64,000 nt of DNA. It comes from an uncultured Chiayiivirga sp. Lineage in GTDB: Bacteria; Pseudomonadota; Gammaproteobacteria; Xanthomonadales; Xanthomonadaceae. This document shows, piece by piece, positions 53,526-62,220 of the stretch. The notes below the pieces were generated by a model. That model made no database searches, was not told where the DNA came from, and saw only the letters and a program-made list of their open reading frames with translations. The stretch covers positions 30,726-94,725 of the forward strand of contig CAKSZJ010000011.1 in assembly GCA_934525595.1 (NCBI GenBank), in the 5' to 3' direction. Made by a program: the position numbers and the translations under genes. Within the stretch, counting starts at the first letter, position 1. Each line of letters begins with the position of its first letter.

Positions 53526-54794
53526 TCAGGGCGCCTTGGCGCGGGCCTGCACGTCGCGCATCACGCGCAGCAGGTTGCCGCCCCACAGTGCGCGGATCTG
53601 TTCCTCGCTGTAGCAGCGGCGCATCAGTTCGCGCGTGACGTTGGTCGTTTCGCTGGCGTCGTTCCAGCCCGCCACGCCGCCGCCGCCGTCGAAGTCCGAG
53701 GCGATGCCGACGTGCGCGATGCCGATGCGACGTACCGCATAGTCGATGTGGTCCACGAAATCGGCGAGGGTCACGTCGCGGTTGGCCTTGCGCAGCGCGG
53801 CCACGCCGGCCTGGTAGGCGGCGACCGCTTCCGGCGTTGCCTTCGCCCAGCCTTCGGGGAAGTGCCGTTCGCGCAGCGCCTGCTGGCCTTCCTTGATCAC
53901 CGGATCGACGTCGCCCACGTAGTCGCGGAAGGCCACCATCTGCGCCACGCCGCCGCTGGCGCGGATGGCATCGAGCTGGGCATCTTCCAGGTTGCGCAGG
54001 TTGCGGTGCACGCCCATCGCGCCCGAGTGCGAGGCGATCACCGGTGCGCGCGAGAGGCGCGTGGCTTCGAGCATGGAACGCGGGCCGACGTGCGAGACAT
54101 CGATCATGATGCCGGCGTCGTTGAGCGCGGCGACCAGCTGCCGGCCGAGCGGCGTCAGGCCCGGGTCGGCCTCGGCGTCGCCCAGCTCGGGATTGGGATT
54201 GGAGCTGCCGCCGAACTGGTTGTTGCCCATGTGGGTGAGGCCGACATAGCGCACCCCGCGCGCGGCCCACATCGGCACGTCTTCGACGCTCGCGCCGAGC
54301 GGATAGGCGTTCTCCATGCCGATCAGCACGGCGCGTTTGCCCTGGGCGTGCAGCGTCAGGACGTCGTCGGCGCGGGTGGCCAGGCCCACCTGTTCGGGAT
54401 AGGCGCGCACCATGCGGTGGATGCCCTGGTAGAGGTTTTCGGCGATCTCTCGCGCGCCGCGATAGCCGTCCTCGTCCAACGCGCCTTGCCCGGTGTAGAG
54501 GATGAGGAACGCCGCGTCGAGGCCGCCGGCGCGCATCTTGGGAAGATCGTTCTGGCCGCGGGTGAAGCCGCCGGGATCGTGGTGCACGCTGGCGTAGCGC
54601 GCATCGATGTCGATGTGGGTGTCAATCGAGAGCACGCGCGAATGCAGCGCCCAGGCGTCGGCTTCGGAAACCTCGGTGAGCGGGCAGTTCGCCGCCTGCG
54701 CGGCGAACGGAAGTGCGCAGGCCAGCGCGAGCGCGGCGACGCATCGCGCCAGCGACGCGGGATGATGGGAACGGCGGGCGGTGGGCTGGGCCAT
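53526..54794 (-). CDS. Exported membrane dipeptidase (renal dipeptidase family M19)
   Basis: From the ATG at 54794 (GGAGAG at 7 bases) there are 422 residues. They begin with a signal peptide ([20 protein letters not shown]). The M19 metal site is seen as SIDTHIDID, the bridging Glu in [20 protein letters not shown] and [12 protein letters not shown], then [13 protein letters not shown] near the end. It should cleave dipeptides in the periplasm or envelope. A hexanucleotide repeat lies just upstream. Confidence 0.92.
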   Translation of the reverse strand: MAQPTARRSHHPASLARCVAALALACALPFAAQAANCPLTEVSEADAWALHSRVLSIDTHIDIDARYASVHHDPGGFTRGQNDLPKMRAGGLDAAFLILYTGQGALDEDGYRGAREIAENLYQGIHRMVRAYPEQVGLATRADDVLTLHAQGKRAVLIGMENAYPLGASVEDVPMWAARGVRYVGLTHMGNNQFGGSSNPNPELGDAEADPGLTPLGRQLVAALNDAGIMIDVSHVGPRSMLEATRLSRAPVIASHSGAMGVHRNLRNLEDAQLDAIRASGGVAQMVAFRDYVGDVDPVIKEGQQALRERHFPEGWAKATPEAVAAYQAGVAALRKANRDVTLADFVDHIDYAVRRIGIAHVGIASDFDGGGGVAGWNDASETTNVTRELMRRCYSEEQIRALWGGNLLRVMRDVQARAKAP

Positions 54795-54825
54795 TGCAAC
54801 TCTCCGGACAGAGGCGGGTGTGCCT

Positions 54826-54855
54826 GCAGGCGCAGGCGCAGGCGCAGGCGCAGGC
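54826..54855. repeat. Hexanucleotide tandem repeat (GCAGGC)5 in a divergent promoter region
   Basis: Five perfect GCAGGC units are followed by a degenerate one. The repeat is in the 108-base gap between the dipeptidase and DUF3228-like genes, 32 bases from the former start and 48 from the latter. Slippage would alter promoter spacing in 6-base steps. Confidence 0.9.
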
Positions 54856-54902
54856 GCGGCGGAAGGCGAGGATAATTCCCCTTTGCCTTCCGGAGCGAAC
54901 CT

Positions 54903-55457
54903 GTGTCCATCGTCCTGACGCCTTTCGCGCGTGCGCGCCTGTTTCCGCGCGACGGCCGCGCCACCGCCATCCGCGACTGCAGCGATGTCGAGTTCGAGCA
55001 GCACCTCAACGCCAACCGGCCGCTCAAGGTGCTGCCTGGCTATGCGCCCTTCTGCGTGCTGCACGTGCACCGCAACTGGACCACCACGCGCGGCTCGGTG
55101 CTGCCGGTCAGCGACGAGAACCGCCACCTGCTGCGCAGCGCCTACGAAGCGCGCAGCCGCGAGGAGCTGCCGGTGCTGGTGCGCTGGTTCGAGGGCATCG
55201 AGCCGCCGGTGGCCAATTACCTCATCCCGATCCTCTACAGCCGCGAACAGCTGGCGCGAGAAGGCTCGCCGATCGAAGCCGACTGGGGCGTGGTCGGCTG
55301 CCTCTACACCATGGCGCCGGAGGAAATTCCGATGGTGCCGATCACCATGATGCGCAACGCGCTGGGGGTGGAGGAGGGCGGTTCGGGCGTGCCGCTGGAT
55401 CGCGAGGCCTACCGCCGCTCCGTGGCGTTCTGGGAGGCGCATGCGAACTGGCGGTGA
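54903..55457 (+). CDS. DUF3228-like protein
   Basis: The 184-residue soluble protein begins at GTG 54903. It carries FEQHLNANRPLKVLPGYAPF and CVLHVHRNWT, then NYLIPILYSREQLAREG and DWGVVGCLYTMAPEEIPM. I recall this set of segments for DUF3228 proteins, which have no known function. No signal peptide or membrane segment is present. Confidence 0.75.
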   Translation: MSIVLTPFARARLFPRDGRATAIRDCSDVEFEQHLNANRPLKVLPGYAPFCVLHVHRNWTTTRGSVLPVSDENRHLLRSAYEARSREELPVLVRWFEGIEPPVANYLIPILYSREQLAREGSPIEADWGVVGCLYTMAPEEIPMVPITMMRNALGVEEGGSGVPLDREAYRRSVAFWEAHANWR

Positions 55458-55545
55458 GTGCGTGGCACCCGGCTTGCGGGGCATCGCGCAAAGGCCTTGA
55501 TGCGGCGGCGCACCGGCCGCCCTGGTCGCGCTGCGTGGATGCCGG

Positions 55546-57594
55546 CTACGGCGGGGTCGCGAGCGCTGCGTCCAGCGCATCGCCCAGCGGCTCGGCGAGC
55601 CGCCGCACGAAGGCGGGCGTGAGGTGCGTCCTGTCGCGATAGACCAGCAGGCCGTCGATCACGGCCTGGCAGCGGCCGTCGACGCAGTAGTGCGCGCCCA
55701 GGTCGATCAGCGGAACGCCGGCCTGCCCCGCGGCGACGGCTTCGATCTGTGCGATGGCCGCCGCCGGCGGGGGGAAGTCGCAGCGCCGGGGCGCGTCCAG
55801 GTTCGAGGAAACGCAGCGGGCCATGTCACCCGGTGCGGTCGGCGTATCTGCGAGCAGCACCGTACGCAGGTTTGCCGCATGCAGCCGCTGGAAGCTGCGC
55901 GACCAGCCGTCGAGCCACAGCGCGCGCGCGCGTTCCCCTTCGACCTCTTCCTTGCGCGCCGCGTCGTACACCCGTCCGGGAAAGACGCTGGCCACGAGCA
56001 CGAGATCCGGCCGCTCGTGCGCCAGACGCGTGAAAATGCCTTCGCGCCACTGCTCGCATTCGCGATAGACCCGCGACAGGTTCTTGGACCACAGCGCCAC
56101 CTCGGCCATGGGGCAGCCGGATTTGGTGAGGCTTTCCAGCCGCCAGCCGCGCGCCTGCGCGATCGACTCCAGCGCGGGGAACCACTGTGCCGCCTTGGAA
56201 TCACCCAGCAGCACCACCTTCATCGCGCCCTCGGGCGCGCCGTAATTGCAGGCCCCCGGATCGGTCGCCTGGATCGAGAGGTGGCAGCCGTCGCGATACA
56301 CCGCGGGCAGGTCGTCGCGCACCGTGGCCAGCTGTGTTTCCAGCGCAGGCGGCGCGCCGTCTTCCGTTGATGCGGCGGGTGCGGCGAACAGCGCAGGCCC
56401 GGCCAACCACGCCGCCGCGACGAGGCCGCTGCAGGATGCGCCCACGCCGATCCACGCGCCGGCGACCGGGCGCTTCGGTACGCCGCTGCGGCCTTCGTGG
56501 ATCGGTTTTTCGATGAAGCGCCAGGCCAGCGCGGCGGGAATCGCCGAGGCCAGCGTCCAGGCCAGCTTCTGGCTCCAGTGCATCGGCCCGAAGGCGTGGA
56601 TGGCATAGACCACGACCGGCCAGTGCCAGAGATAGAGCGAGTAGGAAAGCCGCCCCACCACGCGCAGCGGTGCCAGCGACAGCAGGCGGCCGATCTGCGC
56701 GGGAGAAAACACGCCGCGCGCCCCGGCCGCGATCATCGCCGCCGAACCCAGCACCGGCAGCCAGGCCGAAACGCCGGGGAAGCCCGCTTCCTCGGTATGC
56801 ACGACGCTCAGCGCAAGTGCCGCAAGACCGGTCCATCCGAGCGCCGCTGCGGCCCGTTCGGGCAGGCGAAGCAGGGCGTCACGGCAGGCGAACACCAGCG
56901 CGCCGACGGCAAACTCCCAGGCGCGCGTCCAGGGCGAGAAGAACGACCAGGGCTGCGCGCGGTCGGTCAGCCAAAGCGCGGCGAAAAATGACGCTGCGCA
57001 GGTCGCCAGCAGGAAGACGCGCAGCGCGGCAAGGCTCGGCGCGCCGTCCCTTCGCGCTGCGCACATCCGGCGCGGCAGCCACACCAGCAGCGCCAGGAGC
57101 AGCAGCGGCCAGAGCAGATAGAACTGCTCCTCCACCGCCAGCGACCAGTAATGCAGCACCGGGCTGCCGTCGCGGTCGCCGGCGAGGTAGTCGGCGCTTT
57201 GCCAGGCGAAGCGCAGGTTCACCGCGTACAGCGCCGCGGCGGCGATGTCTCCGGCCACCAGCGGATGGTCCACCGGCGCCAGCACCATTCGCCCCGCGAT
57301 GGCCGTCACCACCAGCACCAGTGCCGAAGCCGGCAGCAGCCTCCGCGCGCGCCGTGCGAAGAATCTGGCGAGATTCACGGCGCCGGTCCGTGCGATTTCC
57401 GAAAAAAGGATGCCGGTGATCAGGAATCCGGAGATGACGAAGAACACGTCCACGCCGACAAACCCGCCGGAGAAGCCGGGCACCTGCGCGTGATACCCCA
57501 GCACCGCCAGTACCGCCAGCGCGCGCAGACCTTCGATGTCGGTGCGGAATGCGGCACTGGAGTGTGCGGAGCGCGTGACGCCGTGCTCGCTCAT
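55546..57594 (-). CDS. OafA/YrhL-type membrane O-acyltransferase with a C-terminal SGNH domain
   Basis: The 682-residue protein has an acyltransferase-3 membrane part of about ten helices (RTDIEGLRALAVLAVLGYH with the conserved His, FFVISGFLITGIL, RRARRLLPA). It is followed from about 455 by a periplasmic SGNH hydrolase-like domain with LLGDSKAAQW and a DRTHLTP Asp-x-x-His end. Such fusions O-acetylate surface polysaccharide or lipopolysaccharide. The ATG at 57594 has GAAGG upstream. No polysaccharide genes flank it. Confidence 0.9.
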   Translation of the reverse strand: MSEHGVTRSAHSSAAFRTDIEGLRALAVLAVLGYHAQVPGFSGGFVGVDVFFVISGFLITGILFSEIARTGAVNLARFFARRARRLLPASALVLVVTAIAGRMVLAPVDHPLVAGDIAAAALYAVNLRFAWQSADYLAGDRDGSPVLHYWSLAVEEQFYLLWPLLLLALLVWLPRRMCAARRDGAPSLAALRVFLLATCAASFFAALWLTDRAQPWSFFSPWTRAWEFAVGALVFACRDALLRLPERAAAALGWTGLAALALSVVHTEEAGFPGVSAWLPVLGSAAMIAAGARGVFSPAQIGRLLSLAPLRVVGRLSYSLYLWHWPVVVYAIHAFGPMHWSQKLAWTLASAIPAALAWRFIEKPIHEGRSGVPKRPVAGAWIGVGASCSGLVAAAWLAGPALFAAPAASTEDGAPPALETQLATVRDDLPAVYRDGCHLSIQATDPGACNYGAPEGAMKVVLLGDSKAAQWFPALESIAQARGWRLESLTKSGCPMAEVALWSKNLSRVYRECEQWREGIFTRLAHERPDLVLVASVFPGRVYDAARKEEVEGERARALWLDGWSRSFQRLHAANLRTVLLADTPTAPGDMARCVSSNLDAPRRCDFPPPAAAIAQIEAVAAGQAGVPLIDLGAHYCVDGRCQAVIDGLLVYRDRTHLTPAFVRRLAEPLGDALDAALATPP

Positions 57595-57901
57595 GACCGT
57601 GCCTTCATTTCCGCATCCGTCCTTGTCCGCATCACAGGTACTCCAGGCTGGAAAAGCGCCGCGCCGCGAGTCGCGCATTGTGGCAGAGCCACCGCGTGCA
57701 CGGTCGCAGGACTGTGCCTGCCGTCCCCGCATCGGGCTCCGCCGTGCGCGGGACCGGCCGGTCGCGTACCCGTGGTCTGCGGGGCGGCCTGCAGGTCTTC
57801 CCGCAAGGCGTCGCTTTCGCCGCCTTGTGCGGGATGAGCCGGGTTCGTGCCGGTTTGCGCCTTCTTCAGGCAAGACAACACCCAATCCAGGAGTAGTTGC
57901 C
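57595..57901. other. Divergent acyltransferase / subtilase intergenic region
   Basis: The 307 bases hold the two divergent promoters; none of the hexamers is convincing. CCAGGAGTAG provides the ribosome binding site for the subtilase gene. Open frames that extend through this stretch in both directions look like non-coding extensions, not genes. Confidence 0.6.
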
Positions 57902-60028
57902 ATGTCCGTGCACTCGTCCGCGTTTTCCGCGCGTCATCCGCTGGCCTTGTTGACGCTGGGTGTGTGCCTGGGCCTCTTCCATCATGGCGCTGCGGCTGGA
58001 CAGCAGGTCAAGCCGGATCGCGCGGCGTTCGCTGACCGCGTGCTGTTTGCGCCGACGGATCGCACCTTCGAGCATGATGGTTTCATCATTTATTACCGCG
58101 ACGATGCGGCGCCGGAGGATTCCAGCAGTGCGCAGGCGCGGCGCGTGCTCGGATACCTGAAAGACGATGTGGCGCGCGCCGCCAGCGAGCTGGGCATCCA
58201 CGCCCGGGTGCAGCGCCGCCTTGCCACGGGCGGGCACCTGTTGACGGTGCGCGACGAAGGTCTGGATGCGGAAGCGGCCAACCGCTTCATGCTGGAGCTG
58301 GCGAAGAATCCACAGGTGGTTTCGGTGGAGCCCAACCTGCGGATGTATCCGGCCGCATTGCCGAACGATCCGCTGCTGCCATACCAATGGGGCCTGCTGG
58401 GGCCTGCGGGTGGCATCAACGCGGAGCCGGCATGGGACCGGGCGGATGGCAGCGGCATCGTGATCGCGGTAATCGACACCGGGCGCACCTTCCATCCCGA
58501 TCTGGATCTCCAGACCGTGGCGGGAATGGACATGATTTCCGACCCTGCCAATGCCCGCGATGGCAGCGGACGCGACGGCAATCCGCAGGATGAGGGCGAC
58601 TGGAACACCGCCAATCTGTGCGGGCCAAATTCACCGGCGCGGGACTCCTCCTGGCATGGCACGCATGTGGCGGGCATTGCCGCTGCGCGCACCGACAACA
58701 GCATGGGCATCGCCGGGGTGGCCTACAACGCGAGACTTCAGCACGTGCGCGTGCTGGGCACCTGCGGCGGCAACCTGGCCGACATTGCCGAAGGCATCAT
58801 CTGGGCCAGCGGCGGCGCGGTGTCCGGACTTCCCAACAACGCCACACCGGCGCGCGTGCTGAACCTCTCCATCCAGGGCATCAGCAGCTGCGGCACGACT
58901 TATCAGAACGCCATCAACAACGCACGCTCGCGGGGTTCGGTGCTGATCGTGGCGGCAGGCAATCACGCCATTCCGGCATCCGAATCCACGCCGGGCAACT
59001 GTCAGGGCGTGGTCACGGTGGCAGCCAACGGTCCCACCGGGACGCGTGCGGTGTATTCCAATTACGGCCTGGCCACGGACATCACCGCGCCGGGCGGGGA
59101 CAGCAGCAACTCGACCCTGGACGGCATCCTCTCCACCATCAATCTCGGCACCACCGTTCCGGGCGCCGCCGATTACAACATGATGGATGGCACCTCGATG
59201 GCGACGCCCTATGTGGCCGGTGTCGCCGCGCTGATGCTGTCGCGCAATCCCGGCCTCACGCCGGACCAGATAGGCACCGTGCTGCGCAATACCGCGCGGC
59301 CATTCCCGAGTTTCTTCAGCGGTGGCGGTGGCACCGGCATCGTGGATGCAGGCGCGGCGGTAGCGGTAGCCGATGGCGCCGCCATCACCCGCTATCCCCT
59401 CAGCCTGGCCCTGTACGGCAGCGGTGGCGGAAATATCTCCAGTACTCCCGGAGGCATCGCCTGTGGCAGCGCGGGTGCGACCTGTTCGACGCGCTTCAAC
59501 GTGGGCAGCACGGTCACGCTGACGGCCACGCCGGCATCCGGCTCCATGTTCTCAGGCTGGGGCGGCGCCTGTGCAGGAAGCGCTTCCACCTGCACCGTGT
59601 CGATGAACGGCGGCAAGGCGGTGTATGCGTCGTTCGACCCGCAGCCGGTGGTGCTGAGCAATGGCGTGGCCGTGAGCAACCTGTCCTCGCCGGAAGGCTC
59701 GGCGCGCTACTTCCAGATGCAGGTGCCCGCAGGCGCGACCCACCTGAGCTTCCAGACCTCGGGCGGCAGCGGAGATGCCGATCTCTATGTGCGTCGAGGC
59801 AGCATGCCGGGGACCGGTCAGGGCACCTACGACTGTCGATCCTGGAACCAGGGCAACGGTGAAACCTGCAGTTTCGCCACTCCCGCTGCCGGCACCTGGT
59901 ATGTGATGGTGCATGCCTACGCGCAATACACCGGGGTCACGCTGCGCGGCAGCTACACGCCGGCGCCGGGAGGCGGCAGCGGCATTTTCTGCGATGGCAT
60001 GGAGGCGCAGCGGCAGCCGTGTCCGTGA
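57902..60028 (+). CDS. Secreted S8 subtilisin-family serine protease with PPC domain
   Basis: The 708-residue protein starts with a signal peptide (HPLALLTLGVCLGLFHHGAA) and an inhibitor-like propeptide to about 150. The catalytic domain has Asp192 in AVIDTGRTFHPD, His252 in WHGTHVAG, the oxyanion Asn354 in AAGN and Ser432 in DGTSMATPYVAG. A 60-residue bacterial repeat (SGWGGACAG) and a PPC domain (about 585-695) follow. The end GGGSGIFCDGMEA resembles the C-terminal motif of the TSP3 protein. It is the class of extracellular protease exported by type II secretion in xanthomonads. Confidence 0.93.
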   Translation: MSVHSSAFSARHPLALLTLGVCLGLFHHGAAAGQQVKPDRAAFADRVLFAPTDRTFEHDGFIIYYRDDAAPEDSSSAQARRVLGYLKDDVARAASELGIHARVQRRLATGGHLLTVRDEGLDAEAANRFMLELAKNPQVVSVEPNLRMYPAALPNDPLLPYQWGLLGPAGGINAEPAWDRADGSGIVIAVIDTGRTFHPDLDLQTVAGMDMISDPANARDGSGRDGNPQDEGDWNTANLCGPNSPARDSSWHGTHVAGIAAARTDNSMGIAGVAYNARLQHVRVLGTCGGNLADIAEGIIWASGGAVSGLPNNATPARVLNLSIQGISSCGTTYQNAINNARSRGSVLIVAAGNHAIPASESTPGNCQGVVTVAANGPTGTRAVYSNYGLATDITAPGGDSSNSTLDGILSTINLGTTVPGAADYNMMDGTSMATPYVAGVAALMLSRNPGLTPDQIGTVLRNTARPFPSFFSGGGGTGIVDAGAAVAVADGAAITRYPLSLALYGSGGGNISSTPGGIACGSAGATCSTRFNVGSTVTLTATPASGSMFSGWGGACAGSASTCTVSMNGGKAVYASFDPQPVVLSNGVAVSNLSSPEGSARYFQMQVPAGATHLSFQTSGGSGDADLYVRRGSMPGTGQGTYDCRSWNQGNGETCSFATPAAGTWYVMVHAYAQYTGVTLRGSYTPAPGGGSGIFCDGMEAQRQPCP

Positions 60029-60170
60029 GGTGCTGATGGAGAACTGCGATGCGCCGGCCTTCGAGCTGGCCCTCGGAGTGCATGCGAGGCGCGTATTCCT
60101 CGAGACTCGCGCGGCCTGCGCCTGATCCTTGGTCTGGATGCACGGTGAGGCGGGCGGACGGCTGCAATCG

Positions 60171-60770
60171 ATGAACCTCTTCGATGCGATGGAAGGGCTC
60201 CCATCGGCATCCTCATGGCGCTTGCTGGCTTCGTCGCATGCGCCCCTCCTGGCCAGCTTCCTGCACCGGGTGTTCGTTGCAACCAGCGTGCGAGTGATGA
60301 GCGAGGCGGATCTGGCCGAGATGCTGGAGGACGAACTGTTTGCCCTGCGCGAACGGCTTGGCGCCGAGGCGTATCCGAGAACTGCAACCCACTATCTCAA
60401 TGACTGGTGTGCGCCGGACAAGGGTTGGCTGCGCAAGTTCTACACGTCGGGCACCGACGAAGCCCAGTTCGATCTCACCCCTGCCACGGAAAAGGCCATC
60501 GCCTGGCTGGTGTCGCTGACCGAGCGGCCTTTCGTCGGCACAGAGTCGCGCCTGCTGACCTTGTTTTCGCTGCTGGAACAGATCAGCGCCGGAAGCGAGG
60601 CCGATCCAGCCAGGCGCCTGGAGGAGCTGCGTCGCAAGCGCGACGAAATCGATGCCGAGATCGGCCGCGTCCTGGCCGGCGACATGCCGCTCATGGACGA
60701 CACGGCCATCAAGGATCCGATACCCTGCGGGAACTGGAACGCCAACGGGCGCAGGTCGTTGAGCGCCTGA
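60171..60770 (+). pseudogene. jetA (DUF3375) 5' fragment of a Wadjet-type defence operon
   Basis: From MNLFDAMEGL the reading resembles the start of JetA, the DUF3375 kleisin-like subunit of type I Wadjet. Segments SWRLLASSHAPLLASFLHR, YPRTATHYLNDWC, GWLRKFYTSGTDEAQFDLT, FVGTESRLLTLFSLLEQI and DMPLMDDTAIKD are in family order. After TAIKD (about 60716) similarity ends and 18 unrelated codons lead to a stop. Only about 180 of some 480 residues remain. The known role is in a complex that extrudes and cuts plasmid DNA; this piece cannot do so. Confidence 0.8.
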
Positions 60771-61040
60771 AACAGATCGAAGGCGAGCTTGGCGAGGCGC
60801 AAGGCAAGCGCGGAGAAACCCGCAGCAAGCACGACACTGCCCAGGCACAGCATGCGCAGGCTCTCGACATCCGCGCGCAAGCCGCGCTCGACGACGCGCT
60901 GCTGCAATCTCTTGAAGGCTGGCGCGCCGAACTCCTGGGCGAACACCAGCTCACGGTGGAATCCTGCGACAACCGCGAGCAGGACGTGCGCAACGGCTTG
61001 CAGGTGCGCATCGACGCCGAAGACAAGCGCCTCGCGCGCC
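60716..61040 (+). pseudogene. Internal coiled-coil fragment of a jetC/SMC-like gene
   Basis: Directly where jetA similarity ends, a different frame (codon starts at 60716, 60719 and so on) opens. It reads TLRELERQRAQVVERLKQIEGELG, then LDIRAQAALDDALL, GWRAELLGEHQLTVESC and RIDAEDKRLARLD. It is a charged heptad coiled coil as in the SMC-like ATPase JetC, without Walker motifs or a start. The jetA 3' part and all of jetB appear to be deleted between the two. JetC identity rests on order and composition, so it is less sure than jetA. Confidence 0.65.
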
Positions 61041-61500
61041 TGGACACTGCTGTTCCACGACAACCTGATCGAGCAGATGATGAAGCTGCGCGCAGCTGTG
61101 CTGCGTGCCCAAGAGAACGACCCGCAAGGGTTCGCGTCCAACGCCAACGCCAAGTTCTTTCGGGCCTTGGTCCAGTTGATACAAGACGTGGTGCCGGGTG
61201 ATCCGGCACGCGACGAGTACCGTCAGGGCAACACCATGGGGACGGCCTATCGCCACTGGCGACGGGCCAAGCTCGGAAGGCGCTACCGGCTGTTCTTCCG
61301 GTACGCCTCGAAGGCGAAGGTCATCGTGTACGCCTGTGTCAACGACGAGCAGACCCTGCGCTCATCGGGCAGAAAGTCCGACCCCTAATGCCGTGTTCGA
61401 GAAGATGCGTGGACGGGGAAATCCGCCAGACGAGTGGAACGCCTTGGTACAGGCAAGCAAGCAGGATTGGAGCACGCTGAAGCAGGCATTCCTCACGTAG
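61041..61500 (+). pseudogene. yhaV toxin gene, headless and frameshifted
   Basis: Starting at WTLLFHDNLIEQMM the frame reads a YhaV ribonuclease toxin. VVPGDPARDEYRQGNTMG, YRHWRRAKLGRRYRLFFRY, KAKVIVYACVNDEQTLR and SGRKSDP follow, then a stop at 61386. One added A at 61387-61388 breaks the frame: after it, in the +1 frame, AVFEKMRGRGNPPDEWNALVQASKQDW completes the protein to 61500. The first few codons of a normal YhaV and the antitoxin gene prlF are absent. The gene abuts the jetC fragment at 61041. Confidence 0.82.
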
Positions 61501-61732
61501 CGGGTTGAATCCCTCGATGAGCATTGCCCGTACCTCGTCACGCAGTTCGCGCACCTCTTCCAGGGAAAACGCCGGATGGGCGCCGAAGGAAATGCGTTCG
61601 CGCGTGCCGCCCACGAGAAGCGGAGTGCCACGTCTTGAAGCCGGTGGCCGGGATGTTGCGCTGAAGACGGTTGAAATCGGCGATCGCATACGACGTGCCG
61701 GTCACCTTGGCCTGTCGGGCGTTGAGGCCATG
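61501..61732 (-). pseudogene. Tyrosine integrase N-terminal (DUF4102 arm-binding) remnant, broken in three frames
   Basis: On the minus strand one frame gives LNARQAKVTGTSYAIADF and ATGFKTWH. The next frame gives LRFSWAARA. A third gives RERISFGAHPAFSLEEVRELRDE and AMLIEGFNP. Joined, these match the arm-type DNA-binding domain that begins P4-like and island integrases. There are at least two frameshifts, and the catalytic domain is missing because yhaV remains begin at 61500. It marks past insertion of a mobile element. Confidence 0.72.
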
Positions 61733-62220
61733 CCGGCATGAGCACGACTCCTGCAAGCGAGTTGGACCCGGAGACTCCCGGTTCCCCGTGCAGCACGGCG
61801 CAGCTGGGATTGCCGCATCGCCGACGTGCCGCCCAATGTCCCCGGTCCGGGCCGGTGGGCAGTGGATTGTGCTGGATGTCAGTGGGTGGGGATTGGCCGT
61901 GAATTTTAAATCCGGGCAATGACTTGCGGGGTTCGTTGGCGTTCGATGGAAGGCCGTGGAATGCCGGACTGGAGCGGGTGAAGGGAACAGCACCCGGTCG
62001 CTAACTCGTTTATTACGAACGTCTTTTCCGATCCAAGCGTCACGGAATGGACTCGATTGTGGACTCAAGTCTTCGGCTTGGTCAACGCAGGCCGTTGCGG
62101 GTGATCCAAAGCGAGCCAAGCACATCCACCAACAGCCAGAGCATCGGATTTCATTCCGAAGTCTATCTGTCTACGGGCACACCACGCCACAGGTCGCAAT
62201 GGACAGGCGAGCTGCCGTCC
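61733..62220. other. Gene-free stretch beside the decayed patch
   Basis: No supported gene lies in these 488 bases. Part of it (about 61900-62060) is more AT-rich than the rest of the window, as expected for degraded acquired DNA. I see no tRNA, no complete insertion sequence and no clear direct repeat that would mark an attachment site. Confidence 0.6.

Noticed and set aside
53526..55580. Extension of the dipeptidase frame to 55580
   Set aside because: The open frame upstream of 54794 crosses the DUF3228-like gene and the hexanucleotide repeat. The signal peptide and ribosome site fix the start at 54794.
57536..57901. Upstream extension of the subtilase frame
   Set aside because: It overlaps the start of the divergent acyltransferase and lacks a ribosome site. 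The ATG at 57902 has AGGAG and gives a proper signal peptide.
61746..62220. Possible tRNA or attachment site beside the integrase remnant
   Set aside because: I looked for a T-loop (GTTCGAATCC-like) and acceptor pairing and found none, and saw no direct repeat that would mark att sites.
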